NCBI GenBank assembly: GCA_009767595.1
Contig: VSDK01020682.1
Span: forward strand, 101,123-165,122
Direction of reading: 5' to 3'
From: Symbiodinium kawagutii
Taxonomy: Eukaryota > Sar > Dinophyceae > Suessiales > Symbiodiniaceae
DNA length: 64,000 nt
Below, piece after piece: positions 1 to 13,307 of the stretch. Both the position numbers and the translations under genes were made by a program. Each line of letters starts with the position of its first letter. Within the stretch, counting starts at the first letter, position 1. The notes below the pieces were generated by a model. It was given only the letters and a program-made list of their open reading frames with translations, made no database searches and had not been told where the DNA came from.

Positions 1-16
1 GCTGTGCTGTATTGCC

Positions 17-635
17 ATGGAATCGATTGCTGTTGTGCAGGATGACATGGCACCACCACAGAGGGCGCGACCTCCTTTGAAGGTCCATAGTTTTTCAGAC
101 TTCAAAGCCCAGAGCCCGGAAAGACCTCAGCCGAACTCAACTATTCAGGATCTTCTCCGTTGGTGATTCCCAGCGATCCCAGCGACGCTGTTCCCAAACT
201 GAGTGTTTCAGGGCCAATGGTCGTGTTGCCACCACTGGTTTCTTTGCAGGAAGCTTTCCCGTCATCCAGTCCAGGATTTCAAGAAGCCTTGAAGTATAAA
301 CCGCCTCTTGGAGTGGACGCGAGCCGAAGTCAAGCGGAGAAGGCCTTGGGCAAACACAGCAAGTTTGCTGTTGACCAGCTCCCTTTGCGTGAAATTCACC
401 GATGCCCCCGAGCACATGAAGCATGCGTACCAGCTGTGGTTGCTCCTGCCCACAAGTTTGCAACCCCGAAGCATTTGAAACTCTTCATGGCTAGGGTCAC
501 CAGCACCTTTGCACCCAAACTTGGGACTTTGACGACAGAAGGTCACACGATGATCGAGCTGGTCTCATGCAAAGGATGTTTCTAGCGAAGGCTGAGGTAG
601 GAGTGGATCTGCACGCGTTGATGGATGCAGCATAG
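17..635 (+). pseudogene. decayed coding patch, frameshifted
   Basis: Three overlapping open stretches in three different frames follow each other. One runs from an ATG at 17 to a TGA at 164-166 (begins MESIAVVQDDMAPPQ). A second is open from about 91 to 585, with a protein-like composition in its middle (KYKPPLGVDASRSQAEKALG). A third ends at a TAG at 633-635 (LMQRMFLAKAEVGVDLHALM). Each reads like protein rather than random translation, and the shifts of frame suggest an old gene or retroelement copy that has decayed. I do not recognise a family. It could also be chance; there is no splice model that joins the pieces. Confidence 0.25.
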
Positions 636-3600
636 CAGGTGGGCAGCCCTTGTTGTGTTGTAAACCTCCACCTGCTTGCGAGTTCCCCGCGGGCTTTTTG
701 GACACGAGGTGAAAGCGCCTACCAGCCGGAAGGTTCCCTAAAAAAGGGCATTCGTGGGTTTGGTTGGCAAGCTTGCACCATGGCTCCGCACTTGTGGAAT
801 GAGAAGTTTTTGGCACCAACCGCATCCAACCGCTTGGTGTCTTGAATTGTTCACATTTCTGTCAGAGGGCAACTGGTAGGTACAAAAACTTCAAAAGGCT
901 GGCCAAAACTTGAGCGCAAAACTGCACGTGGTGCTCTATCCCCGCACAAATTGTTCGGACAAGAAGCTGAAAGTTGGAGATGTTTGAGGGCTCCGACCTT
1001 TTCACTGCGTCGCTTTCAAGGCATCAACCAAACCATGGGGTAATTAACAACCATTGCCACGGCCATGGCTGTTTGCAGCAATGTTAGGCACCAATCCCTG
1101 TGAGACAGGTGCGTACCACGCAGGAAGTTTGTTACGCGTGTTTCGACCATGGCTCTCAGCTGAACCAAGGAGTTGGTAGCATCGGCTTGAAAGTGAATAG
1201 ATCGGTGCTTGGAAGTTGCTTTGGCAGATCTTGGCATTTAGACATCAGACTCAATAAGTTTTCTTAGTGAGCAGACTCACTAAGTCGATTTGGGGTTGCA
1301 TGTCAAAGCCACATGCTCGTGTTCGGGGAATGCCAAATGATTTGCAAAGGCAATACAGGGTTCTCCGGCTCAAAGAGGTAGCTACCAGTGTGATGCCTGT
1401 CACTTTGACGTTGCCTTGCCATGCCTTGCCATCAGCGCGGTTGCAAAGCGTCCAGCAAGGAGTTGTACTGGGAAGGTTTCACTGGTACAGTATGCCATGG
1501 AAGGTGATCAGGTTGCAAACACGAAGATGAGAGGACGGGGTTCAACTCTCAGAGGTTGAAATTCCACAGGATTGTTTGCAGGAAATCGCTTGCTGATTTG
1601 AAGATGCCTTCCTTGAACAGAAAGTTCGGCCAGTTGGGGCAGAGGTGCAGCAGTTGGAAATGATTCACTGCCCGGTTGGCCTGTGTTGCAGAGGCTGCGG
1701 TCAAGGGTGTGGTGTGGGCACCTTGAACGTGAAAAGCTTTAGGACTTAGGGCCGGGGAGCGCATTTAAGTTGCTACTTTGCGACTCTGCGACTTGAAACG
1801 GGTTCAAATCCCTTTTTGTTGGAGAGACTAAATTTGCTTGATGTTGCATGTGCAGATTTTTTTGCTTTGGGCAAAATGTTCCCTTTTCCCCAGAAGGTGA
1901 CGCGGCCAAATGGCAACGGTCATAGCTGGACGAACTACATGAGGTTGTATCCTGTGTGCACGATGGTCCGCACAAGGTGTGTGGGCTGGCTGAGGGCAAT
2001 GTCCAGCCCCTGCCATGGTGGTATTGAAGGGTCGATTTCTACATTGGCACGTGCGTTGTGCTAGTCAGCCTAGTGAAGACGAGGCGTCGCCGTGCCAAGT
2101 GACACGGTCTGATGGTTTTGTGCTATTTTCAGCGATGAATCGTAGAGGAGTTTCCATGACTCACTGAATTTGAAGCGGTCACCTTTGGTGTCGCCTGTTT
2201 TCAAAACGTTTTGGTTCGCTAGCTTTTGCCACACACCTGGTTGATGGTAGGCCTTGAAAATCAAGGCCCATGCTTGAACACCAAGCCCAGTTAATCTATG
2301 CCAAGCTGTGCAACGATAGCCATTTGTTAAACACCAGCCCGCTGCTTGAAATCCGCACGTGCCAAGCATGGCAGGCAACATCAACACCAGCGCCAGGACC
2401 TGCTGCGCCGCTCATCTCAAGTGTTTGGCGCCAGGACAGCAGGAGGCGATTTTCAAGATCGAAAGCTGGAAGTTGGATCAGTTGGCCATGGGTCAATATT
2501 AACCAACCAATAATGGAGGATAATGACCAATAGCAACGGGGTTTTGACCCACTCCCAGTTGTTGAACAATAGCAAGTTGTGAATAGCCTCATGCTGTCGA
2601 TGAACAGTGAATATACAATAGGCTTATCAGATTGAACAAAAATTGTGAAGCAACAAGTTTCATGTGTTGCGTTTTGGTAGCTGTCATTTCAATCGCAATC
2701 GCTGCTGTCTCGACCAATGGATGCCGGCTTGCGAACAGCTTCACAATTCCCACATTTCATGTGTTACATCGCGAGGGAGTTGTACAAATTTGCACCCCGG
2801 CCATAAGTGCTGCACAACCAGTGCGTATCTGCAGGCAGGGTGTGCAAACACTTTGCCACAGGCATCGCATGGTTCGGCTTTAGATTTGAAGTGAACCTGC
2901 CTGGGTCCATGTGGTATGGTTTCAAGCAGAGAGTTTGATCAAGAGAATATAAATAGACTAAGGGCACTGAGGCTTAGAAAGAACTTGTTTGCGTCACTCA
3001 GTAACATGCAAAAAAATAGTGTTGTTCCGATGGCTGGAAGGTTTCTTGTTTCTCGCTTTCAATGTTTAAGGCCGGCTGAATGTTTTTTTCCTCAGGGGGC
3101 ACCCTGTATAGGTACAGGTTGAACATTTGAAACTTGGAATTGGCTCACAGGCCAGCAGCGGCACAGCTTTGTTCAGGGAGGTTTTCCTTTTCTCCGTTGC
3201 AGTTTCCACCCATTGACTTGCATTTGACCCATCTTTCCTTGCTGCCACTTCCGGTGGCAGCTTGCAAGCGGGAGCCCTCCTGCAACCCCCACAATGTGCT
3301 TCAGAGATTTAAGACAATTGAGCTAGGCATCCAATGCTTGGAACTTTCAGGAGGCTCGGCTTTCCGGCGTTTAGTCCACTTCTCTTCAGCTTTCAGCAGC
3401 TAGCGAGACTCCCTGGTGGTATCATTACATAGAAGCACCGGCGTCAAACACTTTTTTCACCCAGTGATGCCGCATGTTTGAAAGTCTCAGTTGTTGCATT
3501 CTTGATGTCAGCCCATGATTGCTGAAGTTCCGGCAGTTTTCGTACTGCTGGCATCGGCACAAACCAACGCCTGACCATCAAAGAGCACATGTATCAGGCC

Positions 3601-6074
3601 CACACTTAGCCATCAAATTTCCCTTAACTTCTAGCAGGGGATGAATGTGCCAGCTGTCACATGCACAAAGTATTTATTTCATGCATAGCTTGCCCAACAC
3701 CCTCAGCTTTGATGAGGTGATGAGATCTCATTAATTGCCGCTCCCTTAAGCACAGCACAGTTCAACTTGGATTCGGGCATGTAGGTGGTATCCTGCCAAG
3801 TCATGCGTTTTTCGCTGTCGCAAAGCAGTGCCTGTTTCATGTGGGCCACCCAGTGGCGCTTGGTTGAGCTCAGACATCAACAACTTTGTGCGCGACATGT
3901 GCCACAGGCATCTCGTGCACGCTAGTAGTTGGGGACCCACTGGTACTCCTTTCGGGTCAAACACGCTTGTTGCATTTTCTTGCCACATGTCGGCGAAACG
4001 ATCGCGTTGGATGACCAAAGCCGACCCTAGCATGTGCAGTCGTTTCGAAGCTAGCGTGGCGTAGCTGCAGAAGAGATGGGGAAGAGACAGGGAGTCTTTG
4101 AGGGGTAGAAATCTTAAGTAGTTGAGTTGTGTATGTGGTTGGTTGGTGGGTAAAATAGCATGGTTGCAGTCGGCATGGTTGATCCCGCAAGTGCCTCAAG
4201 ATCTTGAAAGCTATTGCTGGAATGAAACACGTTCACTGACATTCACTGACCATATCTAGGCATGATGACTTGCTGGATTTTTCTGAGAAGTTCATCAGCC
4301 AGTTCAACTGCTGCTGTTGTTTTCTTGATCACTTGCCCCCTCAAAATCCATTGAGGAAATTGCTCATGCAATACACTGTGAGAACTCCTGGTGGGTAACG
4401 CCACCTTGGCCCCAGCAAGGTTGACCTACCCTGGGTGAAGCTGCAACCCTGTGATGTTGCTTGGTGGCAGCAGGGTGGTTGCTGGAACTGGGGCTTGACA
4501 TGGGCAACGCCTGGCTTGGAACTTCGATAGCTGATGTCCTTGCTTCGCCTGAGGTTGCTGATGCCTTGAGAGCTGTCACGTGGTACGCTTCAGCAGTTGC
4601 ACGTGGACCCTGGTTGTGACGCTATCAGACATGGTGTGTCCAGGCTGGAGTGCCCCGGCATGATGAGCTGCGCAAGATTTATGTCGGGATTTTGCACGGT
4701 GCATGAACGGTCCGAAAGGTCCGATGACTGTTGATGCATGTTGATGCTCACCAATTTCCAAGCCCGCGTCGTGTGTTCAGCGTTGTCGCGGGTTGAGTTA
4801 ATGTAGCAGTTCTGTTTTGGAGGGCATTTTGTTGCAAAAACTTCAAGAGTATTGATCTTGGTATCATTTGAGGTTGAACCCCCAAAAAAAGCGTACCCTC
4901 CAAATGTATGCACTCTTTTAAATACTCGATTGAACAAACACTGCACAACACTTTAAGTCTTTGAAACTCGCCCTTGGACCACCGGCAAACTGAGGGCATC
5001 CAACATCCAGTTCCCTGCCGCTTCGCCGAAAGCGCCCGAGATGACGGGCTGATGCACCGCCTGATGCCTTGGACCGAGACTTGTGCCATGGTGACCTGGA
5101 CATGACGCAGGGCTGCTGTTGTTGACACCTTCGGCGCATCTTGGCGGCTGCTGCTGGTTGGTGCCGCTGCTGGTTGGTTAAGATACCATGATGGTGCTTC
5201 ATTGGGTTTGCTTGATCATCAGGTGGGTTTATCATGAGGGGATCCTGGAAGTGAAACTGGATAATCAACCAGAAAACAATTTAGCTTCTCGAATTAGCAT
5301 TATATATAAGCGTCGCCCCTGAGGAAACTTCGTGCCAACGAATATCAGAGAGCTGAAAACCGCCACCGGGTGGCGATGGCTGCGTCCTAGCTGCATGACA
5401 GGCCGCAGCGGTGGATGCGATTCGAGTTTGGGAAATTCAGGGGCTGCCGGTTTCCATGGATGATGGTGCTGAACAGCAGCCAGCACTGGAGATTTCCACC
5501 ATTACTGTAATGGTGGCTAATTGTGGGTAATTTGGTTATACCACCGGTACAATCACCAAATTTTGGTTCAAACCGGTGTGGCTTATAGGTGGCACCGATT
5601 TGTTCATGTGTTCATTGATTGGGTATGGTCTGAAAAAAAAAACGCAGTAGAGCAAATGCCAGACATTCACTGGATTATTGCCACAACCACAATGGATGCC
5701 CCAGTAGGAGAAACAAATTCATCAACCATTGGTATTACTCATCGTTCAGCCATCACTTATCAACCACTACAAAGTCTGGTTTATGACCCCACAAAAACAT
5801 AGTCTAGCCATAGTTTAGCCATTGTTTTCCATCATCAATCCTTTGAAAAATGACTCAACCTTATCAACCATTAGTTACTGTAAGGCATTCATACTACCAG
5901 CAACCATCATCAAAAATCAAAAACTATGAAAATCGATGGTTTAGATTAACCATCCTCTAACTTAAAGCACCATGGACCATGAACCATGAACCATCAATTC
6001 ACCATCAATTAACCATCGCCATCAAATCCACCATGGAAAATGACCATCATGGACCACCAGTGAACCATCCGCAG
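636..6074. other. non-coding stretch, no gene seen
   Basis: Mixed unique sequence with short open stretches on both strands that lack consistent splice boundaries or recognisable motifs. It contains one short inverted-terminus repeat (2483-2558). The last 150 bases before 6075 are dominated by repeated ACCAT/AACCATCA words, the pattern seen upstream of several exons in this window. Confidence 0.5.
2483..2558. repeat. short inverted-terminus repeat, family B copy
   Basis: A 76-base unit begins TGGCCATGGGTCAATATTAA and ends with the near inverse complement TTTTGACCCACTCCCAG. The termini and the internal words ATGGAGGATAATGACCAA recur at 8632-8733, 31196-31472 and about 62650-62700. This looks like a miniature non-autonomous element. 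No coding capacity. Confidence 0.5.
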
Positions 6075-6193
6075 GCGTGACGCGCTGCACCCCAACGGCA
6101 CGCTTTCGCACCGCTGCGGCAGCCCGCTTTGACTCGGCACTGCTGGGCGTGCACCGTGCCGCCGCTCGGCGGCCAGCGCCTTGGTGGAGGGAG
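6075..6193 (+). CDS. exon-like segment, unknown protein
   Basis: A GC-rich 119-base island in AT-rich surroundings. It follows an acceptor (CCATCCGCAG) and ends at a GT donor (GAG|GTGATT). One frame is open throughout (2 bases plus 39 codons), giving an arginine/alanine-rich peptide (RFDSALLGVHRAAARRPAP). The other frames are closed. It is bordered on the left by AACCATCA words and on the right by GGTTGATGG words. No family recognised, and the gene it belongs to is unknown. Confidence 0.4.
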
Positions 6194-8773
6194 GTGATTG
6201 GATGGGGAAGCCATAGCTATTTGATGGATGTTTCATGTGAATTCCTGGTATTTCAAGGCTATTTGATGTGGTGATTTGATGGTGAACTTATGTGAAGTTG
6301 TTGCAGTTAGTTAGATTGATTTTATTGATAAGTCATGGCAAAATGAGGTGTTTTTTTGGTTTGTTTTCGTGGATGTTAAAGCCGTATCAATTGTAGCAAA
6401 TAAGCATGTGTGAATGATGGATGTGATTAGTTGATCTTAGTTGATTATCAAATATGTGATGGTTGATGATGGTTTCTGATCAGATAGTGGTTGAGAATAT
6501 TTGAGAATGATTATATTACCGTTGGCTGGTATTGGTTGATTATGTTGCTGCACAAGGGTTGTGGCAATGGTTCGCAATGGATGGTCGTGATTGTTTTCAT
6601 ATTGATGCTCGGTATTGGTGGATACTCCCTGGTAGTGGTTGACAATGGTTGGTCATGGATAGTGGAATGGTTGCTTGCATTCTAATGCTTAATGATAGAG
6701 GGGGGTCCTCACAATAATCCTCACAATCATGGGAAACCTTCAACTGTCAAGGAACGTAACTCCACCTCAAAAATGGCTGATTTCACCAGCAGTTGGTCGA
6801 GTGGAATGGATCTACCATACCATTATCCTGTTGGGAATGATGCAGGATACGATGTGATGAAACCATCGATGCTTCGGAAGAAATTCAGAAGTGCATTAGT
6901 TAGACCAGGACTTCGAAGCATCGTCATTGGCCCACCTTTGGTTGGAGACGTGTCAACATGACTGCAACTGTTTTGTTGTTTTGCTGCAGCCAGGATTGAA
7001 CATGAAAAGCCCACCTTTAGCACCCGCCTCCAGTATAAATCGGATTATACAAAAAATGCCTAGGATTGAGAGATGTTCAGCATGATGTTGGAGTCCTTGT
7101 GCCATCGGTGCTGGGTTCAACAGACTATGAAACCCACAGTTCCCATTGAAGGTACTTATTGCCAGGTTTAAATGCTGAACTCATTTGTAGGCATGTGTGC
7201 CTGCTTGTGTTTGAACGCTTGCGCACAGTTTGGGTTAGTGGGTGGGGCCTGGGGGTGATTGTTTAGATGCAGTCTCAGTCGACAAGGATGCTTCAAGTTC
7301 AAGAGCCTGTCCCCACGGCGGGGCGCTCCCGAACCATTCCGACAAGGAACATTTTCGTTTGAACGTCAGCAATTTGGGAGATCCCATGGCAGAAATCTTT
7401 AGAAATCCCACAACTCATGTAATCAACGACACTCCAAGCCCAGATGCCATGGGTCTTATGGTCGTTGTGATTTGAGGTTCCCTTGGGCTTTGCTCAGCCA
7501 CACATGTTTGCCTCAGCCACGGCTCCCATTGTTTCGGCCTGGCGCTGGCTTTGCGCGCATGGCATGGCTACCTGCAACTGGGGAGGGCCCCCTTGAGTAG
7601 AGGGAAGCTGACACAGGTGTTCTGGAAGGCAGTTTGCAGACAGTTTGAACAGCTGAAATTACATCACAACCTGTAATCATGTAATCATGAGCAAACTTAC
7701 TCTAAACTTGTTTCTTCAAATGCGGCATTTTTTGGGTTTTCGAGAATAACTGGTGTAAATTTCAGGCCCTTTTGCTGTGAGTGTTTTTCCGTTCCATGTT
7801 CAGTGGACGGTGTTAACAAAATTGGCAGTTTGGGATGCAGCTTTAAACGCTTGAGAGCGGGAAGTGCCTAAGGTCACCATCCTACATGGATCTTCAACTG
7901 GGCCTTGCGAGGCATCAAACATCGCAACCAGCTGGCGGCATGTTTGGTGACCTATCTGACTGAAGTGAAGCTGGGCCACTGAACGATGCTGCTGTGATGC
8001 TTCCACTGTGAGATTCTCACAGGGGTGGTGCGCTTTGAATTTTGCGAAGTCCGCCCTAAGCTGCTGCAGATTCTTCAAAGGCTTCGATGCGAAGTCCTCA
8101 TCACAGCTCAGCGGATTGGCATGAATGGGGGGGGTGAGGACTTTTTTCAGGATACCTTGTGAGGCTGGAAGCTCAACAAGATGTTTCCAAGATGAATTAG
8201 GGGTAATGATGAACATGGTCATGGCATAGTCATGTCATTTATCCATGCGGATTGTGCTCTGTCATGTTCCACAGCTGTCCATTTGTCAGTCTTCAACTGG
8301 CTCTAGTTTCATTTTGGGTTTGGCGGTTGGCGGGATCGTGAAAACCCCCCCAGTCAGCTCTATGATGGATGACTACTTTGGTATGGCAAAGCTATGGCAC
8401 TACAGTACTACTTTGGTATGGCAAAGCTTTCAAATTGATCATTTGTTGGTAGGTGGTCTGCACAGAGTGGCGCATGCAATGGCGAGAGATGTCTTGCCTT
8501 GTTTTCTGGAGTCAATGTGCAGCATGCAGAAGTCAAAGGCATAGTGACCAGTGTTGGCAGGTCTTGAAAGTATTGATCTTGGGAATCTTGGGTGATCTTG
8601 GATGCTGGCTCACCGATCTTTTGAAGTTACATGGCTATGGGTCAATGTTAACCCACCATAGTGGAGGATAGTAACCAACAATTTCATAGGGAAAACAGTG
8701 GTTAATGATAGGGGAACCAGGAGTACTGGGTGTGCCACATGGGTGTGGCATGGCTTCAACTAATTGAGTTCAG
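6194..8773. other. non-coding stretch, no gene seen
   Basis: Starts as intron-like sequence rich in TGATGGTT and TGGTTGA words (6194-6700), then becomes mixed sequence without a supported exon. It carries a copy of repeat family B near its right end (8632-8733). Confidence 0.4.
8632..8733. repeat. family B repeat, right end degenerate
   Basis: Begins TGGCTATGGGTCAATGTTAA like the copy at 2483. It carries the internal word ATGATAGGGGAACCAGG, which is shared with 31430-31447. The matching TTGACCCA right terminus is not recognisable here. Confidence 0.4.
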
Positions 8774-8886
8774 GTCGGCCATGAGACCCCGGGGGGTTCA
8801 AGGACTTCCAGTGGCGATCTACACCCCAACAGCCAAGCATAGCGCTGCCAGCAGCGCTACCAACGTGCCGTGGCAGCTGTGTCAGG
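8774..8886 (+). CDS. possible exon, unknown protein
   Basis: GC-rich segment after GTTCAG, open in one frame (GLPVAIYTPTAKHSAASSAT) up to a CAGG|GTGC donor-like site. Composition resembles the better-supported exons of the window. No neighbouring exon joins it in a testable way and no family is recognised. Confidence 0.25.
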
Positions 8887-10536
8887 GTGCAGACGGGGGT
8901 TGACACCGACGAATTGGGGCTTCATGCAGGTTTCATGTGCTCAAAATATATGATCCCCTTTGAGTGTCACTCATGGGCTAGCATTGTTTTGAATTGCATG
9001 TAGTTTTTGGTATTCTTGAATTCGTTGCCTCCATGAAAGTAGTTGTGTCTCGCTTCTTGCGATCCAGTTGAAAGTTGACATGTGTCCCTTTCCTCCCCAT
9101 CAAACCCAGCTAGTGCAAGAGACATCAAAGAGACAAAGCAGACCGTTTTAAATCCGTTTAAGCCATAGCCAGTTGCATGCTGCCCATCAACAGAATGCCC
9201 TTGTTCACCAGTACAGAAATCACACTATCACAATTCAAACAGGCAGCGCAGGCGGCAAGCACAGATCCGTAGGATTCCATGGGTGATATTCATCAATGCA
9301 ACTCTTTGTTTCTAGCTTGATGTGTGATCAGGGTTGCCGGTAGGGCCCGCCCTTTGGGGGACTTGTTAGGTTCTCTTGTACGTGACCTTCACTTTGACGG
9401 CTCATGGTGAAGCAGCCGCTCGCAAATCAAGCTTACTAGGACGGTTGTTCCATGGGATGAACACCGCTGGCCGCAGAAGAAAAAGATGACCAAAGACCAA
9501 TTGGGGCAGGAAGCAACCCACGGATTTGGAGTGAGCGCTGACATTTTTGAGGGACTGCCATGGCATTTGCATTTTCAATTGCCATATTCGCATGTCTCGT
9601 GTTGCCACGGGTTCGTTCTGGTTGTTGAATTTCAAATGTCCGTGGCTGGTTTGAAATTGCACAGCATGACCCCAGAGACGGCGATGACCGAATTAGATTA
9701 CAAATCAAAAAGGATTGCGTCAAAAAGGTTCACATATCTTACCATACAACAATAAACATCAATTTACAACTACATTAACGATCATCAAGCATCATTGCTT
9801 TGACTCACTGATGTTGGCAACCCTAGGACTCCTGGCCCGAAAGTTGGGTGTTTCAACTGTTGGCGTTCTGAGGCAGTCAGCAAGCCCCAGACATTGTCAA
9901 CCCCCAAGCTGTCTATGGCTGAACGCTCCTGGTGGATGTGGTGGTTTCTCCTCAGGGAGCTGACACCCGAAGCCGCTGGCTCAAGACCTAGATCCCTTGC
10001 TGGGAGACCCAACTCAGATCGATGGGATGGTGCCAGTATCCGTAGCAAGTGAACATCCCAACACAGTTCAGGGCGCGCGAAGCAGGGATTGGGGCCTGAG
10101 CAACCTACGTCATGCGCTTTGAACAAGTCCCGACGTTGATATTTTCACTGCACGGGCGTAGTGGTGATTCATGTCGATTGTTTAGAATCTTCCAGCCGCT
10201 CAAAAGGGGGGCTTAGAGCAACAACCCACGTGAGCAACACACCACTTTCGCTATTTTGATGGGGTTTACCATCCATGGCCATCGAATCAAGATAGCTTAG
10301 ACCCACAATAGAAGGTTTCTCATTGCAGTTGGGTACTTCCTGCTGCTGCTGTGGCTGCTTGAGTTGGTTCCATTTTCACCAAGTTTCTAGGTAGTGGTGG
10401 CTGGAAAATGCTTGCGTGCTTACCACTTGCCGCATGTTTTCTGCGCAATTGTTTGAGCCATGAGGGGAAACACCATGACAGTTAGCATCGTATTTTTTGG
10501 ACTGACAAGTTGTCATACCGATTTGATGATTTCCAG

Positions 10537-10682
10537 GGCCACTTTCGGCCGCCATCGTTCCCCTGTGCTGTGGCAGCATGGATGCCCCGGCCGCGCTTGG
10601 GCTTGCCGTCCGCGCTGACCGGGACTGTGTCTGCGTGCCGTGCTGATGTGGCAACGATGGCTGGCCGCGGCAAGCTGTGTGG
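10537..10682 (+). CDS. possible exon, unknown protein
   Basis: GC-rich island after the acceptor GATTTCCAG, open in a single + frame (MPRPRLGLPSALTGTVSACR) to a TGTGG|GTGTC donor. One reverse-strand frame is open too (SARHADTVPVSADGKPKRGR), so strand is uncertain. I prefer + because all firm genes in the window are on +. Confidence 0.25.
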
Positions 10683-11171
10683 GTGTCGCCTTGGCCGAGG
10701 CTGCTTGGGACCTTCAATGATTTCTCGGGTAAAACCACCATGGTTGAGTCAAGTCAATGCAGCTGGCCAAGAGAGAGAGAGACCTTTGAGTCTATGTAGT
10801 TATTCACTGTGTGGTTCGCCTTTGCTGTTGCACTTCGAAGTGTGCTATGAACCAAAACCAACGAAACATGAAAAGAACTGCTCTAAAACCTAGATTGTTG
10901 AGCCTGCAAGTTTGGCACTATTTCCATCGAAGAGATGCGACGAACAAGACGGTTCCACTGCTAACATTTCAAGGTACAACAGACATGATTGTCCTACATA
11001 CCAGCGTTTGGTCTTCGTTTGAAATCCGAATTCCCCCTATTCCCACCCCCTCATTCAAATTACCTGGCCATCTCTCCAAAAAAAATGGCGTATACCCTTC
11101 AACCATCCTTTATATCAATAACATTTCCATCAACCAACCACAACTTCGGGCGCTAAACCACCACCTCTTAG

Positions 11172-11337
11172 GCCATGCCCGGGCCCCTGGGTGATGCCAC
11201 GTGGGGCTCCACCGGGGCGGTGCCAGGCCGCGGCGGAGGCCGCGGAGGGCGCGGCCAAGTACTGGCGCGGCCGCCGCGTGCGCCAGGCCGAGGAGCTGAA
11301 TCTGCCGTCGCCGGAGATCGAAATCGACGCATGGCGC
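11172..11337 (+). CDS. exon-like segment, helical peptide of unknown family
   Basis: Strongly GC-rich 166-base island after acceptor CTCTTAG. Only one frame reads as convincing protein: its second half is an alanine/arginine-rich helix followed by an acidic tail (AKYWRGRRVRQAEELNLPSP, then EIEIDAWRMR). A GT donor follows near 11,335-11,340; the exact site is ambiguous. The flanks show the AACCA (left) / GGTTG (right) pattern. The family is unknown and it may belong to the same transcript as the exons at 15.6-20.9 kb. Confidence 0.45.
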
Positions 11338-11399
11338 ATGCGATGTGTGTGGTCGGTGGTCGGTGGTTGAACCATGTTGATACCCAATGAACCATTTAA

Positions 11400-12300
11400 T
11401 GGGAACACAAATTAATCACCATTTAATGGTGATATGATATTGGTTGGTGGTTGAACCCAAATTCGTTTCAACAAATTTTAATGGGTTACAACTAGTTGAT
11501 ATCACCATTGAACACAACTAATGATGGTGATATGATATTGTGATATTTAGTGGTGTGGCCGGTGGTTGTGACACAACTACTATTGTGAAGATTTTTAGTT
11601 TTTCTTTTAACAATAATAGTCAATTGTATTAGCTATATAGTTGTTGTTTTTCAATAATTGTGAACACTTTTTTGTGAAGACATTATCAGTTGTGCTATAG
11701 ACAACTAATAGTTTTTAATTACACACAATGGTTGTATAGTTGGACCATAGTATTGTGAAGGCTAATAACACCATACTTCTGTTGGTGACAAAACTACAAT
11801 GTCTATAAAGATTGAGAGAGAGATAAAGTATAATAAAGTATTATTGTCACACTATTGACCAAAAACATCTAGTTTTTCAATAATGTGTGAATTTAATAGA
11901 TACTACAATATATAATACTATCTATCTTAGCGTTGTCTAGTTAATCTAGTTAGTACTAGTATTGTCTAATTTACGTCCATTATTAGTATTGTCTAGTTTT
12001 TCAATAGTATTGTGAGAAGGTCTTGATAATTAGTAATAGTGTTTAATAGCATTGTAATGCAATAGTATTGGAATCCACTGTTTTTAACGTAGTAGCCATT
12101 GCAAGTTTGTTTGATAAATATATTTTTATATTCAATAGTATTGATTTATTGAAATGCTCATGAAATTTATTTGTTTAACGGATTATCTCGTGTGTTCTTC
12201 GTCGGTATAGTACTGTTGTATATGTTTTTTGTACTATTGTTTGAGGCTTTCGGTTCATGTACGTGTGCATTTCTTCATTACATCATGATATGATTATGGA
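11400..12300. other. AT-rich island
   Basis: Composition changes abruptly: long runs of ATTGTGAAG, CAATAGTATTG, TCTAGTTTTTC and similar words, with very few G/C runs. No coding potential on either strand. It is distinct from the GGTT/AACC-rich intron DNA around it. Function unknown; possibly a decayed repeat. Confidence 0.5.
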
Positions 12301-13204
12301 CAATGATCATGAAAGGCGTTGCTGATTTGGTAACAGCAAAGAACCTTTGTCGTTCTTTGACCTGTAGGGCAAGATCCATTAGCAACAGAGGCCCAACCTC
12401 AGGTCTTCCAAAGGGATATGTTGGACTCAGCCCTATACATGCACAAAATGTTGCAAAGTAATAAGATAATGATGAAATTATAGTGCATTGACACTAGATA
12501 CTTAGATACCTGCAAGTCATGTTCCGAAAAACATACTGCTCACTATCCCTTCACTAGTTGGTTGTAGGTTGTGAACGGATAGTGAGCTTCATACAATTTC
12601 GTTCGCTTTTGATTTCAGAAGCAATCAAAGGTCCTATCTCCACAGCAATGATCTCCAGATAGTCCCTAAAGGGTTATTTCTAGGTTGGCGCAACCACATC
12701 CATGCGAGCAAATCACATGTGGCTTTCTTATTGTGATAGAGGAAGTGAAAGATTGTTCAAAAGACTTCAGTTCTTGGACAGGGGATTCTCACTTGCATGC
12801 CCTAGATCAAGGATTCTCAACAGGTTTTGGGATTTGCTTTTGGTTATTCACCTTTCATTCACCATTAGAAGTCATTGATTAGTTGCTACAAGCTCATCAA
12901 AGCAAACCCACTGGACGCTCTAGCAGCAAAATAACCGTCGCTGAACCAGGTGAATTCATTCACTAAGGTCATTAGCCAACCCTTATAAACCATCAATAAA
13001 CCACTTGTTGTTGGTTCTAAACTTTTTTGTTCCCTAGTACTACTTGACAAATGGTTGGTTGACTAATTTCACATGGGTTAAACCACCAACCAGACCAGGT
13101 GAATGTCAGCATGGGTCAACATGACCAGACCAACTTTCCCTAAGGTCAATGGGTTAATGAGCCTTTCGTTACATGAGTCGATTACATTGCTAAATTCACA
13201 TGGT

Positions 13205-13307
13205 AACCCTACCCTTCCAGTTACCATTGTAGTAGGTAACTAGCCCCAAATAACAATGGTAGAAACCAGCTGGTTACCTGCTATAATGGTAACTGGAAGG
13301 GTAAGGT
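13205..13307 (+). mobile_element. MITE-like element, family A, copy 1
   Basis: About 103 bases with long imperfect terminal inverted repeats. The left arm ACCCTACCCTTCCAGTTACC continues to AGTAGGTAAC, and is answered on the right by GGTTACCTGCTATAATGGTA running to ACTGGAAGGGTAAGGT. The core contains AACAATGGTAGAAACCAGCT. A second copy in the opposite orientation lies at 63,071-63,172. There is no ORF. A target-site duplication is not obvious. Confidence 0.6.

Noticed and set aside
1797-1816. tRNA-like B box (GGGTTCAAATCCC followed by TTTTT)
   Set aside because: The stem has a mismatch and no matching acceptor, D or anticodon arms are found upstream, so no tRNA can be folded.
9785-10126. 113-residue minus-strand open frame
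   Set aside because: No recognisable motif, opposite to the firm gene strand, no splice support.
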